A stretch of DNA of 64,000 nucleotides, taken from NCBI RefSeq assembly GCF_963678635.1, contig NC_087068.1:19395789-19459788 (forward strand), in the 5' to 3' direction. Below are positions 11,804-22,610 of the stretch, piece after piece. Within the stretch, counting starts at the first letter, position 1, and each line of letters starts with the position of its first letter. This DNA is from Symsagittifera roscoffensis. Its lineage: Eukaryota; Xenacoelomorpha; Acoela; Convolutidae. The notes under the pieces are model-generated. The model searched no databases and was not told the DNA's origin. It saw nothing but the letters and a program-made list of their open reading frames with translations. The position numbers were made by a program, and so were the translations under genes.

Positions 11804-12373
11804 TTGATTTTAAATACAGATAAAAAACACAACAAAATTTATCAAAAAAAAATAACAAAAAAGATGTTACAAAGACAAAATAAAAATAATCAAATCAGTT
11901 CACGCTTTAAGCCAGCAACAGGTTTGAAAATCGGAACATTTGTTTTAAATCCCAACTTTACGACACAAAAAGGAATATCTAAAAAACTACAACCACTCCG
12001 AAAAGGACCATATCACATAATTGACAAACCTACTGATGTCACATACAAATTAACTGACACAAATAAAAAAGAAATTGTTCAACATCGAAACAACCTATTA
12101 CCCTATTACCCAAAAGAATATGCACTCCGTGAATTAACACAATTATATTCTTTTACAAGTTTAAAAATTGTTCAAAAAAATTCAAAAACTAAATTGAATC
12201 ACCACACTGATAAAACAACAAGCTCAAAATTAGATCAACAAAAGGAAATTGTTAAACAAATATCCCCTAAGCAAAAAACACGAACATATCAAAAAGAAAG
12301 AAAAAATAGAAAAATGACAGAAAAAAGTATACCACAATATCAAAAAGAAAAATCTGAACATAGAGAATTATAA
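11804..12373 (+). pseudogene. integrase C-terminal domain with GPY/F-type module
   Basis: Open frame of 189 aa after a short broken stretch (11723-11803). It contains IGTFVLNPNF, then LRKGPYHIIDKPTDVTYKL, a clear GPY/F module of Ty3/gypsy integrases, and a following basic, K/Q/E-rich tail. This domain binds DNA and can steer target choice. The tail (KNSKTKL... to the TAA at 12373) is low complexity. The ATG-like start at 11804 is arbitrary, as the region belonged to the pol polyprotein. Confidence 0.8.
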
Positions 12374-13594
12374 CGACTTAGAAGTCAGCCAAGAAAAACA
12401 CTATAAAACCTTCTTTCCACATTCTAAAATATTGAAGAAAGTTAAGTTCAAAAATAACCTTCATTTTCTTTTTCATCATCTTCTTTTAAATTATTTTGAA
12501 CATACACATTTTCAAAATAACATGCTGAAAAACACTCACTCGAATAGATCTAGTTCAAAATCAGCCAATATAAATCATTCCGAATCACCACTTTATTTAT
12601 AGTGACACGAATTTATTAGCCGAAACATATACACCTCTAAGCATAGCTATAACTATAACTTCAAGACCTCCAGGTCAAAAATAAACAAACCGCTACAAAA
12701 TGACAACTAAAATAAAAATTACAACCCTCTTCTATCATTATTAAAACCCTCCCCTATCAAGTAGTACAAATTACAACCCTCCCCTATTACAACCCTCAAT
12801 ATTACAACCCTCCCCTATCAAGTAGTACAAAGATCAACAATATTTTCCCAACTTAGAACTCAAAAACTCTCCAAGCAAAAATAATAAATTAGCCTAAAGA
12901 ACAAAAAGCACATGATCATTTAGCCTAAAGTACAATTACTTGTTGGACACCCCCAATTATTCCATCAATAAAAAAAATTAAGGAGATCTCCCCAACACCT
13001 GAAAAAAACCCCTCAACAACATTTGACAAAATCCAACCCACTTGTCAAAAAACCAATAAATAATCGAACTTAGCCCCAAAAAATTAAAAAAAGATTCGAC
13101 AACCCAAAACATTTCTTAGATGCTTCTTTCAACAACAGTCAATAAATTTAAAGAAAGTTTTTCATACCTCTTTCATACCTCTTCAAATTTTTTATAATAT
13201 TTTTTAACTGATATCATAGAAACTCAAATAATTCTTTTCATAATTTTTTGCAACCTTTTTTAATTTTCTACTCACTCTTTAAAGTATATTTATCCCTCTT
13301 CACAATTCTTGATAACCTCCTCAGGTACTATAATTTAATAACTTTTTAAAGGTTTCGCAATCTATTTAGTAGAACCAATGTTTTTCTACTATTCGTAATT
13401 TTTCTCACATTTTTAACATCACTCATAATGACATTATGTAAATGTATAAAAAAAGGCAACAATTACATTCGCATTAGCCACCATTCTTTTGTTTCTTTTT
13501 ATTGAAGAATATTGGAATAAACATAAACTTTCATCATAAAAAATTCCACTCCTAGAAATTTTTCAAAATTGCTAATCAACAACACCCCCACTAG
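12374..13594. other. non-coding spacer between pol and the 3' open frames
   Basis: Stops occur in all frames; I see no gene. A short repeat (TACAACCCTCCCCTATCAAG and shortened forms) is iterated at about 12716-12832. The rest is A/T-rich. The region could hold signals for making a spliced 3' mRNA, since the following open frame has no ATG, but I could not identify a decisive acceptor. Confidence 0.5.
12716..12832. repeat. minisatellite with CCCTCCCCTAT motif
   Basis: The motif ACAACCCTCCCCTAT(CAAGTAGTACAA) appears several times in direct orientation, some copies shortened. It lies in the spacer after integrase. Confidence 0.8.
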
Positions 13595-14398
13595 TCCCCA
13601 CCAACAACAACCCAAGAAAATCCATTAACACCCACAAGTACTCAAAATCCCCAGTCATCTATACGCATTTCTTTCCAGGACAATCCGTATACTTTTGAAA
13701 AAAAGCACGCAGGATTATCTGAAACATTAGAACCAGTTGTTCGCCAAGCACCTTCAAGCAAACCGCAATACAAACCAACTTATAACATATACCCACATCT
13801 ACAACAAGATCTTAATAGCGTAAGATACATCATTATACATCCTAGACGAAACAGAAGTTTTCAAACTACCAGAGTTCAATTTATTATACCTCAACGGCCA
13901 ACATCAAATCCCTTAGACCTTTCTAATAGCACACTACAAGATACTCCTCCAATTGCTTCACAACAAAGCACTTCAAATATTCCATCTGAATACTTAGGTT
14001 CAACACCCACATCAGAACAAATTAGAGAAAACCCTTTTAATCCCCCAGCAACTACAGAACGTCTTCCATATTGGGTAACACACAAATACACTCACGGTGA
14101 ACCAAATTTAGTAAACAACCCAATTGACGTTTCATTCGATACAACACTGTCCACAATACCAGAAACATTTTCCCTTCCCTCGACACCTTCATTAAGTCAA
14201 ATATCACCATCAACTTTTCCTCTAAATTTTCGACACGATATCCACAAAGATATACAAGAACTTAACATCCAAATACTACAACATCAGTCATGTACCTGGA
14301 ACAATATACCCTCAGCATCGGCACCAGCGTCCGATTTTGCCTCTCCACCAAGCCACTCGTCTCACACTAAAATTCGAACTTACAGTAAGACTAAATAA
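13595..14398 (+). pseudogene. ORF-A: 267-codon S/T/P-rich open frame without ATG
   Basis: The frame is open from just after a TAG at about 13589 to the TAA at about 14396 with no stop, but has no early ATG. It is rich in S, T, P, Q and N, with segments such as SLPSTPSLSQISPSTFPLNF and DIHKDIQELNIQILQHQS, and ends in a basic tail. No domain is recognisable. Near its end it resembles the downstream open frame at 17448-18038 (both have SQ-hydrophobic-(S/T)P followed by an S/T-rich stretch and a basic end). A spliced leader joining near CACTAG at 13586-13591 could supply a start, but that is inference. It could be an accessory protein or an N-terminal part of a 3' polyprotein. Confidence 0.5.
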
Positions 14399-14573
14399 CA
14401 TTGTTCAACACCCATTTCCATTAGACCCCACTAATATAACAGCTCAATTTTTACCTCCTCTATTTATAACAACAAAAATAATCTATAAATACAATAGATT
14501 TATAAAAAAGACAATCGGATATATAACTTTTTATAACCCATACTCAGGATTATCTTACACATGTATATTCTAA
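14337..14573 (+). pseudogene. short open frame overlapping ORF-A end
   Basis: A 78-codon frame overlaps the end of ORF-A and precedes the Env-like ATG at 14561. Its first third is ORF-A read in another frame and so is probably a shadow. Its last part (FITTKIIYKYNRF and beyond) lies after the ORF-A stop and could continue ORF-A by a frameshift. No domain is recognised. Confidence 0.25.
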
Positions 14574-17268
14574 AAATATTTACATTTCAACACCTTCTTT
14601 TTCTCACTTCCGAACCAAAACAAAATCCTTCTCCTCGCACAGGACCTCAGTATTTATTAGTAACACACTACGATTGTGAAGAAAACGAACAAAAAAATTA
14701 CACAATAATTTATAAATGAAGTAACACAATGTGAATCCGAACCACAAGCTATAGAAACCACAAATGTAATAGCTACATTATACTCAAAAACCCGAGCATC
14801 AACACTAACAGGATACAAATTTATAGCAACATTTTCCGAAAAGAAAGTATATTGTTCACAAGTTTCGAACGGAAATAAAAACAGACTACACCACGAATCT
14901 TTCTAACAAAGTAACATCGAAAGATTATTACATCTCGGCCCTCAAGACTAAAAAAACGAATTCAAGCGACTAAACCTTACACCAAACATAGGCGCAAACA
15001 GAAAACTTGTAAATTTTCAAGTTTTCCCAGACTTAGCACATCAAGCCGACAAAGAAAAACACCAAGGTCACATACGACTAGATACAAAATTTCCTTTCCA
15101 TGGAGCACACGGAAAAATAACATACGATCTTCATGATAAATTTTGTATACCACTCATTGGAATAAATAATCCCTCAAATTGCAAAGCAGACACCATAAAT
15201 AAAGGATACCATGAAATAATGTTTTTCGATTAGAAAATACAACTTGAAAAAGTACAACTTACACGCGACTGAAAAGACGATACAATTCTTTATCAAGGAA
15301 TTAGACTCCCTTGCAAAATTGACCGAGGACATTGCGATCCTACAACACGCACACAAGCAACCATTGTATGGTTCCCCGAAGAAACCTGTACTGTTTTTCA
15401 AGTAGCAAAGGTAAACGCAAGAATGATTAAATTTCACCAAAAATATTTTTTTAAATCAATCCTATATGAAGATGTAAACTCTGACCAGATCAGACATACA
15501 AAACATAAATTTAGAAACATCTACAACATAGAAAATAAATTAACACGATTTCAAATATACCCAGAAACAGAACTTGCATGCAAATACAACAAGCCAATTT
15601 ATAAAACCCAATATTCAGAAACTCTTGTCGAATAAGAAAAGGGTTTCGACATGAATACAGGTAACTTAATCGTACACCCTATGGCCACAACTCGCTCATT
15701 CACTGATGAAAACTCATACGTTTCAGTAAAATTTCAGAAAAGCACAGGACGAATCGATGAAAAATTAAAACCACAAGACACAGAAAGCACACGATTACAA
15801 GAACTATCACTTATGAACAGCACGTATATTGGCTCAATTCATTATGATAAACATTTAGATATGAAACTAGACTACACAATAGGAAAATTAAAACCACAAG
15901 ACACAGAAAGTACACGATTACAAGAACTATCATTATGAACAGCACACATTTTGGCGCAATTCACTATGACATAGATTTAGAAATGGATTTAGATTACACA
16001 ATAAGCAGAATTTGTCAAGAAATGACACTATCAGAACTAGAAACACTACACCAATTATGTGAACTTGAAAAAACACAAATTCTACAGTCACGAACACTAG
16101 CAGTTCTGAAAATACCATATGCAGGATATTTACAATCCGGAAACAGATCAAACTTCATTGATTATGAAGGAATCATTTTATGGTATTACACTTGTACCAA
16201 AAAAGTATCACCCATATGTTTTTGAAGATAAACGATGTTAAAAAAGAATCCCAATATTCTACAAAAATAAAGTATGTTTTGTTGATCCAGAAGAACTTAT
16301 TTTTGGGATACAGCAGACTCATGTGGATCAAAAAATAGCCACAATAATGTACAATTAAACCCTGACGAAGACAAAAACTACCTACTCACACCATATCCAA
16401 CACTTATGCCACCACTAAAAAAAAATTCACCTGGAAGTATTAGAGCTATTGGCCGAAACCCAAATATCGATTTACAATCGATTAGCATCTACTCAAAATC
16501 AGACATACAACACCACATGCGTAGACAACAATTTCATGAACTACTTACAAAAATGGACACTATACAACGACAATCAATAGATCAAAATTTACGTAAACTT
16601 GCAGAAACAGTTGGACTTTCAGATATTTAAACACAAGATTACAGCGGATATTTTAAAAATATTAAAGATTATATTTATTTAAACGGCGAAAAATATCGAC
16701 CACAAGATATATCACCAATCAATATTTTTAGTTTTGTAAATCTAAAAAACGAACTTTTATCCTTTCTAGGATGGATCTATTACATCTTAGAAAGATTGAC
16801 TATATTATACGCAATGTTTAATTTTATTGGATTTTTTTCTCTCTATTAAAAGGAATATATAACACATGCGCCATACACACACAAGTAAATAGACAAGCAA
16901 GCGTAGCACGCATACTTTTTGCAGGGTTTTTTGGAATACTTTTGAATGCACAAATAAAAAAATTTAACAAAAAAATATCAACTACACCAAACACATATGA
17001 CGAATCACATTAACATACAAATACATTACCCACAGCACCACAATTACCAACTCTAAATCTCAATCATCCATTAATACTAGTACCACGAAATTTGAGAAAT
17101 TTAGCACTCGTAAATATTGCAAATTCAAGACCAAATCATATACAAAGCCCAATTCACCACATTGTAACACAACAATCTCAAAATGACAATACATATGAAC
17201 AAATAATCGAACAACCACATACAGCAAATTTTCAATCTCAAAACAATCATTTTGTTAGCCCAAGATGA
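14561..17268 (+). pseudogene. Env-like membrane glycoprotein, broken
   Basis: The ATG at 14561 starts a signal-peptide-like segment (MYILKIFTFQHLLFL). After a TGA at 14717 the protein continues in a neighbouring frame with Cys-containing ectodomain pieces (VTQCESEPQ, KVYCSQ, DKFCIPLIG, LACKYN), then an extended region at 15423-16225 and 16406-16630. Beyond a TAA it runs in the same frame to two hydrophobic segments (FLGWIYYILERLTILYAMFN near 16765 and ARILFAGFFGILLNAQ near 16905) and a hydrophilic tail that ends at TGA 17266-17268. Signal peptide, cysteines, a membrane anchor and a tail, in this position, fit an envelope protein for cell entry. I cannot say which viral glycoprotein class it comes from. 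Several stops and frameshifts make it non-functional. Confidence 0.65.
15761..16006 (+). repeat. 123-bp tandem duplication inside the Env-like gene
   Basis: AAAATTAAAACCACAAGACA at 15761 recurs at 15884, a period of 123 bp (41 codons), with the match continuing for a whole unit. The first copy keeps the frame (CTATCACTTATGAACAGC); the second has lost one base (CTATCATTATGAACAGC), which causes a frameshift. The order of events is an in-frame duplication, then decay. Confidence 0.9.
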
Positions 17269-18038
17269 GCCGACAAATTGGATCCCTTCACCGTTCAATT
17301 TACCATCCAGCCAATCTCCAAAACCCATCCCATCATCCCATTTTTTGCTTTCCCGCCACCTGAATTACCCCTTATTAATACATCATCCGGCATAGATTCT
17401 GACGCTAACTCGGATATCACAGTTTTTCATACAGTTTCCCAATTTAATAATTCAGATATAGAAACCCAGACGAATTCACAAACTCCAAACCCAGCCCATC
17501 AACATTTTCCCAACCCCCCTTCCGACCCATCCACTCCCAATCCCAAAATGATTCCCCCTCTACCATCTCTCATATTTCCCAAGTAACCCCGACATACTCC
17601 CTCTTTACCAATGAACGTTCCAACAACAAATTCCCAGAAACCAGGCAAATCTCATATGAACTACATAACCTAATAACACTACAACAACAAATACAACACC
17701 CTCACACCCTAACCATTAATCAACTATCGTCAAATATAACATCATCAAACCCACCAACTCCTACACCCTCTTCAGATTATACCACTTCTTTATTTCAATC
17801 GTCAACATCAACCCAATCATCATCAACTACTAACCGTGCATATAGAACATTCAAAAGAAAATTTCCTAACCACCCGTTTCCCTCCAAACCCGGAACAGCC
17901 CGCGATTATGTAAATCACCCTAATCATACTAATACTACCGAATTTCTCCAAATTTCCTTACCCCTCTTCCCCAATATACCATTAGTCACTCCAAACCTCA
18001 CACTGAACAACCCCACTATGTCGATGAGCATGTACTAA
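17265..18038 (+). pseudogene. ORF-B: S/T/P-rich accessory open frame
   Basis: The ATG at 17265 overlaps the Env-like stop as ATGA. Its frame is open for 32 codons, is blocked between about 17361 and 17447, then is open for 196 codons to the TAA at 18036-18038. Between these, another frame (17278-17586, 102 aa, P/S/T-rich) is open, so the original protein was probably one chain now frameshifted. The end is basic (RAYRTFKRKFPNHPF). Composition and local order resemble ORF-A. No domain is recognised. Confidence 0.45.
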
Positions 18039-18409
18039 TCCCCACACTCCACTGGACATCATTTTATCATTTCTCAAATCCACTTTGTCTACCACTCATT
18101 AACACACCTCACGAAGTAGAAAAAAGCAAAAATGACCTTTTTAGACTAACTACAGCACTAACACCTAGACAATTTATGCATTTAGGATATAAAAAAAAAC
18201 TATTAATGATTTTCACCGCACCCCGAGCTAATGAATATTCCATCGAATACTATGACTACAATATCATCAGACCTAACCAAGATCAATTCCTCGTAAAAGA
18301 TAAGTTCGCTAACCCGCAACTAATCGAAAAATTCTTTATCCGAACACCCTACATCTTTACACTAACTCAATGGATAAGAAATACGATCACATCATTTCCG
18401 AAGCACTAA
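17930..18409 (+). pseudogene. ORF-C: accessory open frame, first part
   Basis: A frame open from about 17930 to the TAA at 18407-18409 overlaps the end of ORF-B by about 100 bases. It contains ordered-looking sequence such as LHWTSFYHFSNPLCLPLINT and FMHLGYKKKLLMIFTAPR, not low-complexity protein. The first ATG is at 18176, which would discard the part in common with ORF-B, so expression by frameshift from ORF-B or by splicing is possible. The chain seems to continue in the next frame at 18370. I do not recognise the family. Confidence 0.45.
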
Positions 18410-19050
18410 TCGACATCCAAGCTTATGAATCATTTTACGACAAACTTGAAACTTTTTCACTAACCTTCCACTTCCTCACTCCAAAAGAACGAGTTCTGCG
18501 CTTTTCACACGACATCATCTTGAAAACTAAACAAACGCATACTTACACGTACTATAGATTCATTCAAAATCACTTAAACCTACACACACCATCACGACAA
18601 CCCCCACCATCGATTTCAATTTAATAATTCTAAGTACACATTACATTTTTCCTAAATTTCACATACTGCATAAAAAATACTACTTTCCAAGGCATCCTTC
18701 GAAGTTACGACCCAATAACCCAAATGTATATATTTTGTCCACTTACCAAGACTTTCAAGGTAGAAGAATCCAGACCCCTCATTTTCCCCCATGAATAAAT
18801 TCCACCTGTAGAAGTCCCAATATTAGAATTTTTTCACAATACTAAATATAATCACAAGCATTTTAACCTCATCCATCACACCAATTATGAGTTTTCCATT
18901 GGCACTGAAGAATTAAAGACCATAAAAGCACTTCAATTGCTTTGGCCACTGCTTGAAACTAAAAATATCATTCGCTTATTAGCAAAATTAATAACCACAT
19001 CAGATTCAATACACAATATCTTCCCTCATGGCTTCTTCCCCGATGACTAG
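18370..19050 (+). pseudogene. ORF-C, second part, to TAG at 19050
   Basis: The frame at 18370-18624 (KKYDHIISEALIDIQAYESF and on) follows ORF-C after a one-step frame change. After stops at 18622-18637 the same frame reopens and runs to 18797 (TAA after IFPHE), then again to the TAG at 19048-19050. Segments include MYIFCPLTKTFKVEESRPL and LKTIKALQLLWPLLETKNII. Together these pieces suggest an original protein of well over 300 residues downstream of Env. No domain is recognised. GTAAGT follows the final TAG directly. Confidence 0.4.
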
Positions 19051-19615
19051 GTAAGTATGAATTAAATAATTTAACACTAATTATTTCAAAACAAACTAAC
19101 CATTTCTTATAAAAAGTTTTTCCTTTAGTCCTTAGATCACCATCATCTACAAACAGAAAACAAAAATAAAAAAATGCAAACTCTTTAAAAGTATAAACTC
19201 TTATTAACAAACCGCAATAAATGATGCAGTAAAATTTCTTCTTCACAGTAGTAAATTCATCTATAATTTTTTTCCCCAATGTAGTAAATCTAGGTACAAT
19301 GAAAATAATTTAATAATATCAATCCCCACAAAGCAGTAAATTTAAATTTTCCAGCAGTAAATCTATACAAATGCCAGCAGTACTAACCTTTTCAAGAATC
19401 ATTTCACTCGCACAAAAATTCTCGCACAGCTCGCCCACGACAAATTGTTTAAAATAATGATTTCAAGTTTTAACTTTCACTAATAACAACTCACACTAGT
19501 AATAACAAGTTTTAAACTTTTTTAACCCGGTTGGAAAGGAATTATATCATAATCCCAATTAACCAACACAGCTTACTAAACACCATAAACCACAAACTAA
19601 CAGCAAGACTAAGAA
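19051..19615. other. A/T-rich region after the last retroelement open frame
   Basis: No gene is visible. It begins with a strong splice-donor-like GTAAGT at 19051-19056. The motif CAGTAAAT recurs loosely at about 19230-19370. It may be the 3' untranslated part of the element before the duplicated block. Confidence 0.4.
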
Positions 19616-20197
19616 AAGAAAACCCACGGTACCCAAACCGAATTAAACCAGCTTAAATAACCCGATAATTTATTCTTTTGAAGACTATTGATAAGTCTAA
19701 CAAAGAAAACATAAAACACCAAAAAAATCGGAAGACAAATCCAAACCAAACAATTTAATTTTTGAGAAAAGGACACAACCAAAACAACAAAAGGAAAAAA
19801 ACCAGTAAAAAATAGGACACAAAAAGTTAACACGAAACAGGACCCCATAAAAAACCAGCATGAAATCATACCTTCACTCCTGGCCTAACCCACCAGAAGA
19901 GGACGACGTCCTGAGCATGCTTAATAGCCGGCCTAACCCACCGTGCTAGAACACACGCTTTGTGACAAACTCCTTATTTTTGATAAGAGGTACTCAAGTG
20001 GGAGTAATTTTTTTTAAAAATAACTGAACTAAAATAAAATCTTTTGCGATAAAAACTAATAAAAAATCATAACTAAAAAGAAGAATTAACTAAACATTTA
20101 TTTATGTAAATTATATAATGCATTAATATAGACCATACACAATCAAGAAGACGAGCATCAAGCAGCTAAGACGACCTCGCCACACTCAACCCACAGA

Positions 20198-20479
20198 ATG
20201 GCTGAACACAACCGATATGCAGCTCACAACCACAACTCAAAGGATTTGAAGTACGACTTGACTCCGAAGCAAAGAACTTCATTGAAACAGACCAATGACC
20301 ACCTCGATGTTCAAGTATACGTACAGATCCGAGTTACAGGGCATTCCCTCCAAACTCGAGCTTCACGCCATTCCCAATCCAGATCGAAACACAGTTCTCC
20401 ACACCGATCAAGAACAGACGATCAAAACAAACCAATTGGAAATCAGATTGATTTTGTTGACGGTCTCAGTCATCGTTGA
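20198..20479 (+). CDS. 93-aa basic S/R/H-rich open frame, uncertain
   Basis: The frame starts MAEHNRYAAHNHNSKDLKYD and ends at a TGA after DGLSHR. It is open upstream as well (from about 20140), and the segment is richer in G+C than its surroundings. A second frame (20295-20483, 62 aa) overlaps it and reads equally naturally, so I cannot tell which, if either, is real. The tail SRHSQSRSKHSSPHRSRTDD is RS-rich like a nucleic-acid-binding region. It lies ~150 bp before LTR-like core C, so it may be the 3' end of the retroelement. No family is recognised. Confidence 0.3.
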   Translation: MAEHNRYAAHNHNSKDLKYDLTPKQRTSLKQTNDHLDVQVYVQIRVTGHSLQTRASRHSQSRSKHSSPHRSRTDDQNKPIGNQIDFVDGLSHR

Positions 20480-20631
20480 ATGACAAAACAGCCTCGATGG
20501 TTCCAGCTTCCTGGAGCTCACACCTCCAAGGTCGGAATAGAAATGGTGCTCGCAAAATACAAACGATCATCATCCATCCTCCATTACAGAAAGAAGTCAA
20601 AAGAACAAAAAATCTGTAAGCCCCGGATGGG

Positions 20632-20990
20632 TGGAACCTGATCCAAAATATATATTATTATTGGTTATAAATTAGATATTTTATCCCTATAAAATATTAT
20701 AGACTAACCAATTACACTCCATCTAACTAACAACCCACTCATTTGTAAGTGCTGAAATTACTTGTAATTTCAGCACCAGAGCAGATTGAATTTAACTTAC
20801 AACTTAGTTGCCTTTTCCAAGAGACCGACTCGTAACAAAATCAGTTTACTCTAGATCTATTGAGACTAAAAGATATAAGAGGAAGATTAAGATCGGTATT
20901 AGACTAAGAAGTTGCACGAATCTATCCGGCCGAAAATAAGATAGCGTGACGAGCAGACGTTGTACCTTATCTGAAATTACTCTATGAGTT
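20632..20990 (+). repeat. LTR-like core, copy C
   Basis: Runs from TGGAACCTGATCC to CTCTATGAGTT, with a perfect hairpin at 20749-20776. The upstream flank (AAAAGAACAAAAAATC... then CCCCGGATGGG) is purine-rich and could be a polypurine tract of a 3' LTR, but this is inference. The flank after it differs from those of copies A and B. Confidence 0.65.
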
Positions 20991-21146
20991 AGAAATCCAT
21001 CACAACTCAATTGAGCAGGTTAAAACTACGTACTGCGCTTGCTCAAATTGGTGCTCTTTCAGGGAAAAGTTTTCATAATTATTGGATTTATTGCACCACT
21101 TGGAAAACAAACTTTTTATTATTGCTGTCCATAGAAATGATCCTCT

Positions 21147-21520
21147 CTATGGGACCCCTGTTTCTGATTTGAAAAGGGTGATAATTTTACCTTCGATGGG
21201 GATAAAATCAAATCGCAATCCTATATCGAAAGGCGGCATATCTAAAAGAAAAAGGAATTGCTTGTTTCCTTCATTATTTCCATTCAAGTATTCTACAATG
21301 ACGAGTGCGAGTGAACTCATATTCAGCCACGTGAACAATACTGTTTCCCTGTTTTATTTTGTAGGACTGCGTCTGTGGTGCGTGTGTTGCTGAACTAAAT
21401 TTTCCATATACTTCATTCATGCTGCGGCCATATTCTCCCTTACTCCAATTTATAGAGTCACTTAATAAAACAACACGGCTCTTTTTATCAGCTCGCAATT
21501 TTATGAAATCGAATATTATA
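21147..21520 (-). pseudogene. minus-strand gene remnant, unknown
   Basis: Two overlapping minus-strand frames (21274-21498 and 21147-21338) look like one protein with a one-base shift. The upstream part reads LRADKKSRVVLLSDSINWSK, the downstream part FDIGLRFDFIPIEGKIITLF. The frame stops at TAG where the codons would run on. I do not recognise the family. The + strand frame here (21082-21393) is probably a shadow. Confidence 0.3.
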
Positions 21521-22610
21521 CGGTAAAAGACGCGGTTGAGTGCGCGGTTTTCATTTGTACAAATTCTCTACAAGTCATTTTATCAACGATAAATTATTTT
21601 TAAATACACACGTCTTTTTTGCACACGAAAATTTTAAATGTACGCTGCGCGTTCATTTTCTTAGTAAAAAATGCTATACCGTGATTGACTGAAAAAGCTA
21701 ATCTAACTATCAAAAAATGGGGTCAAGGGCAAACATTCGCTATGTCAAACATCCGAACTTTTACATTAATTAAGTAATAATTTGTCGTTAAAATTTCAAA
21801 AACAAGTTGGTCTGTCATCAGTTATCCAATTTAGTCCAACTTTGTCGAATCTCTGTTTAAGGTCGCCGGTCGGTTTAAGACCGCTATCTTACAGATTGAT
21901 ATGAGTTTGATTTCAACCTAACCTTGGTTGAGCAGTGTTTTCTAAGGTACCTTGAGGCTTCAAAAAAAAGAAAAGGTCTTCAAAAGAAAAGTTTTAATCT
22001 AAGGAATTACACGAACTTGTTCAGCCGAAAAAAGATAGCATGAAAAACACAAATTGAAGTTATGATAGAAAACTATTCTGTAAATCTATGGCATCCTCAG
22101 TTTTGGCTAAACTTTCGACGCATTTGAGCAAAGCACCCTCCACAAAATCGACCAAATTAACTAAATTTTGTCCCAAAACTATAATTCAAAAATTACAGTC
22201 TAGAAAAATACTACTTTTTATTCAAAATTTGGCTGAGTGAAAAACAAATTGAACGATTTCAAGTTTGCAAAAATTGCTATTTTTATTAAAATCAATTGTG
22301 TTCAAAAGTATTCAATATTTTTGTAATAACACTGATACGCAATAAAAGTTTTTTTTTGAGGCAAATAATAGTTTTTTTGAGGCAAGTAGGAAAAAGTTCA
22401 TTTCGTTTCAAAAGCTTTGTGAAACTACTCGTTTCTTAGTTTGGCACAGTTTGGCCTCGTAATGTGGTTGGCTCAAAAATAAAAGTTTGTTCCGTCAACT
22501 AAAACAACTTTATCACCTCTATACCGTGTGGGGGCTCTCGATCATTGACTCGTTCCAAGTTTCTTAAGGTGTTATATTTTATGCCAAGAACAAATTGGTG
22601 TTGCATTGCC
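21521..22610. other. A/T-rich non-coding part of the duplicated unit
   Basis: No gene is visible. GTCGGTTTAAGACCG-type short palindromic sequence lies near 21867-21885. The same sequence recurs at 24643-25732. Confidence 0.4.

Larger units (their letters stand above)
4305..19050 (+). mobile_element. decayed Ty3/gypsy-type LTR retroelement, internal region
   Basis: The + strand shows the order gag, protease (DSG), RT (YLDD), RNase H remnant, integrase core (D, D, E) and an integrase C-terminus with a GPY/F-type module, then an Env-like protein and further open frames. Integrase after RT/RNase H together with the GPY motif supports Ty3/gypsy (Metaviridae). The sequence is A-rich on the coding strand, unlike the host exons. 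The copy is defective: stops of all three types, frameshifts, tandem duplications in gag and env, and deletions in RNase H and integrase. The internal region alone is ~14.7 kb, long for this class because of the extra 3' open frames. LTR boundaries are unresolved. Confidence 0.85.

Noticed and set aside
19609-19869. Hydrophobic minus-strand protein with several membrane segments
   Set aside because: It lies opposite a very A-rich plus strand, which makes Phe/Leu/Val-rich frames automatically. No start context, family or conservation seen.
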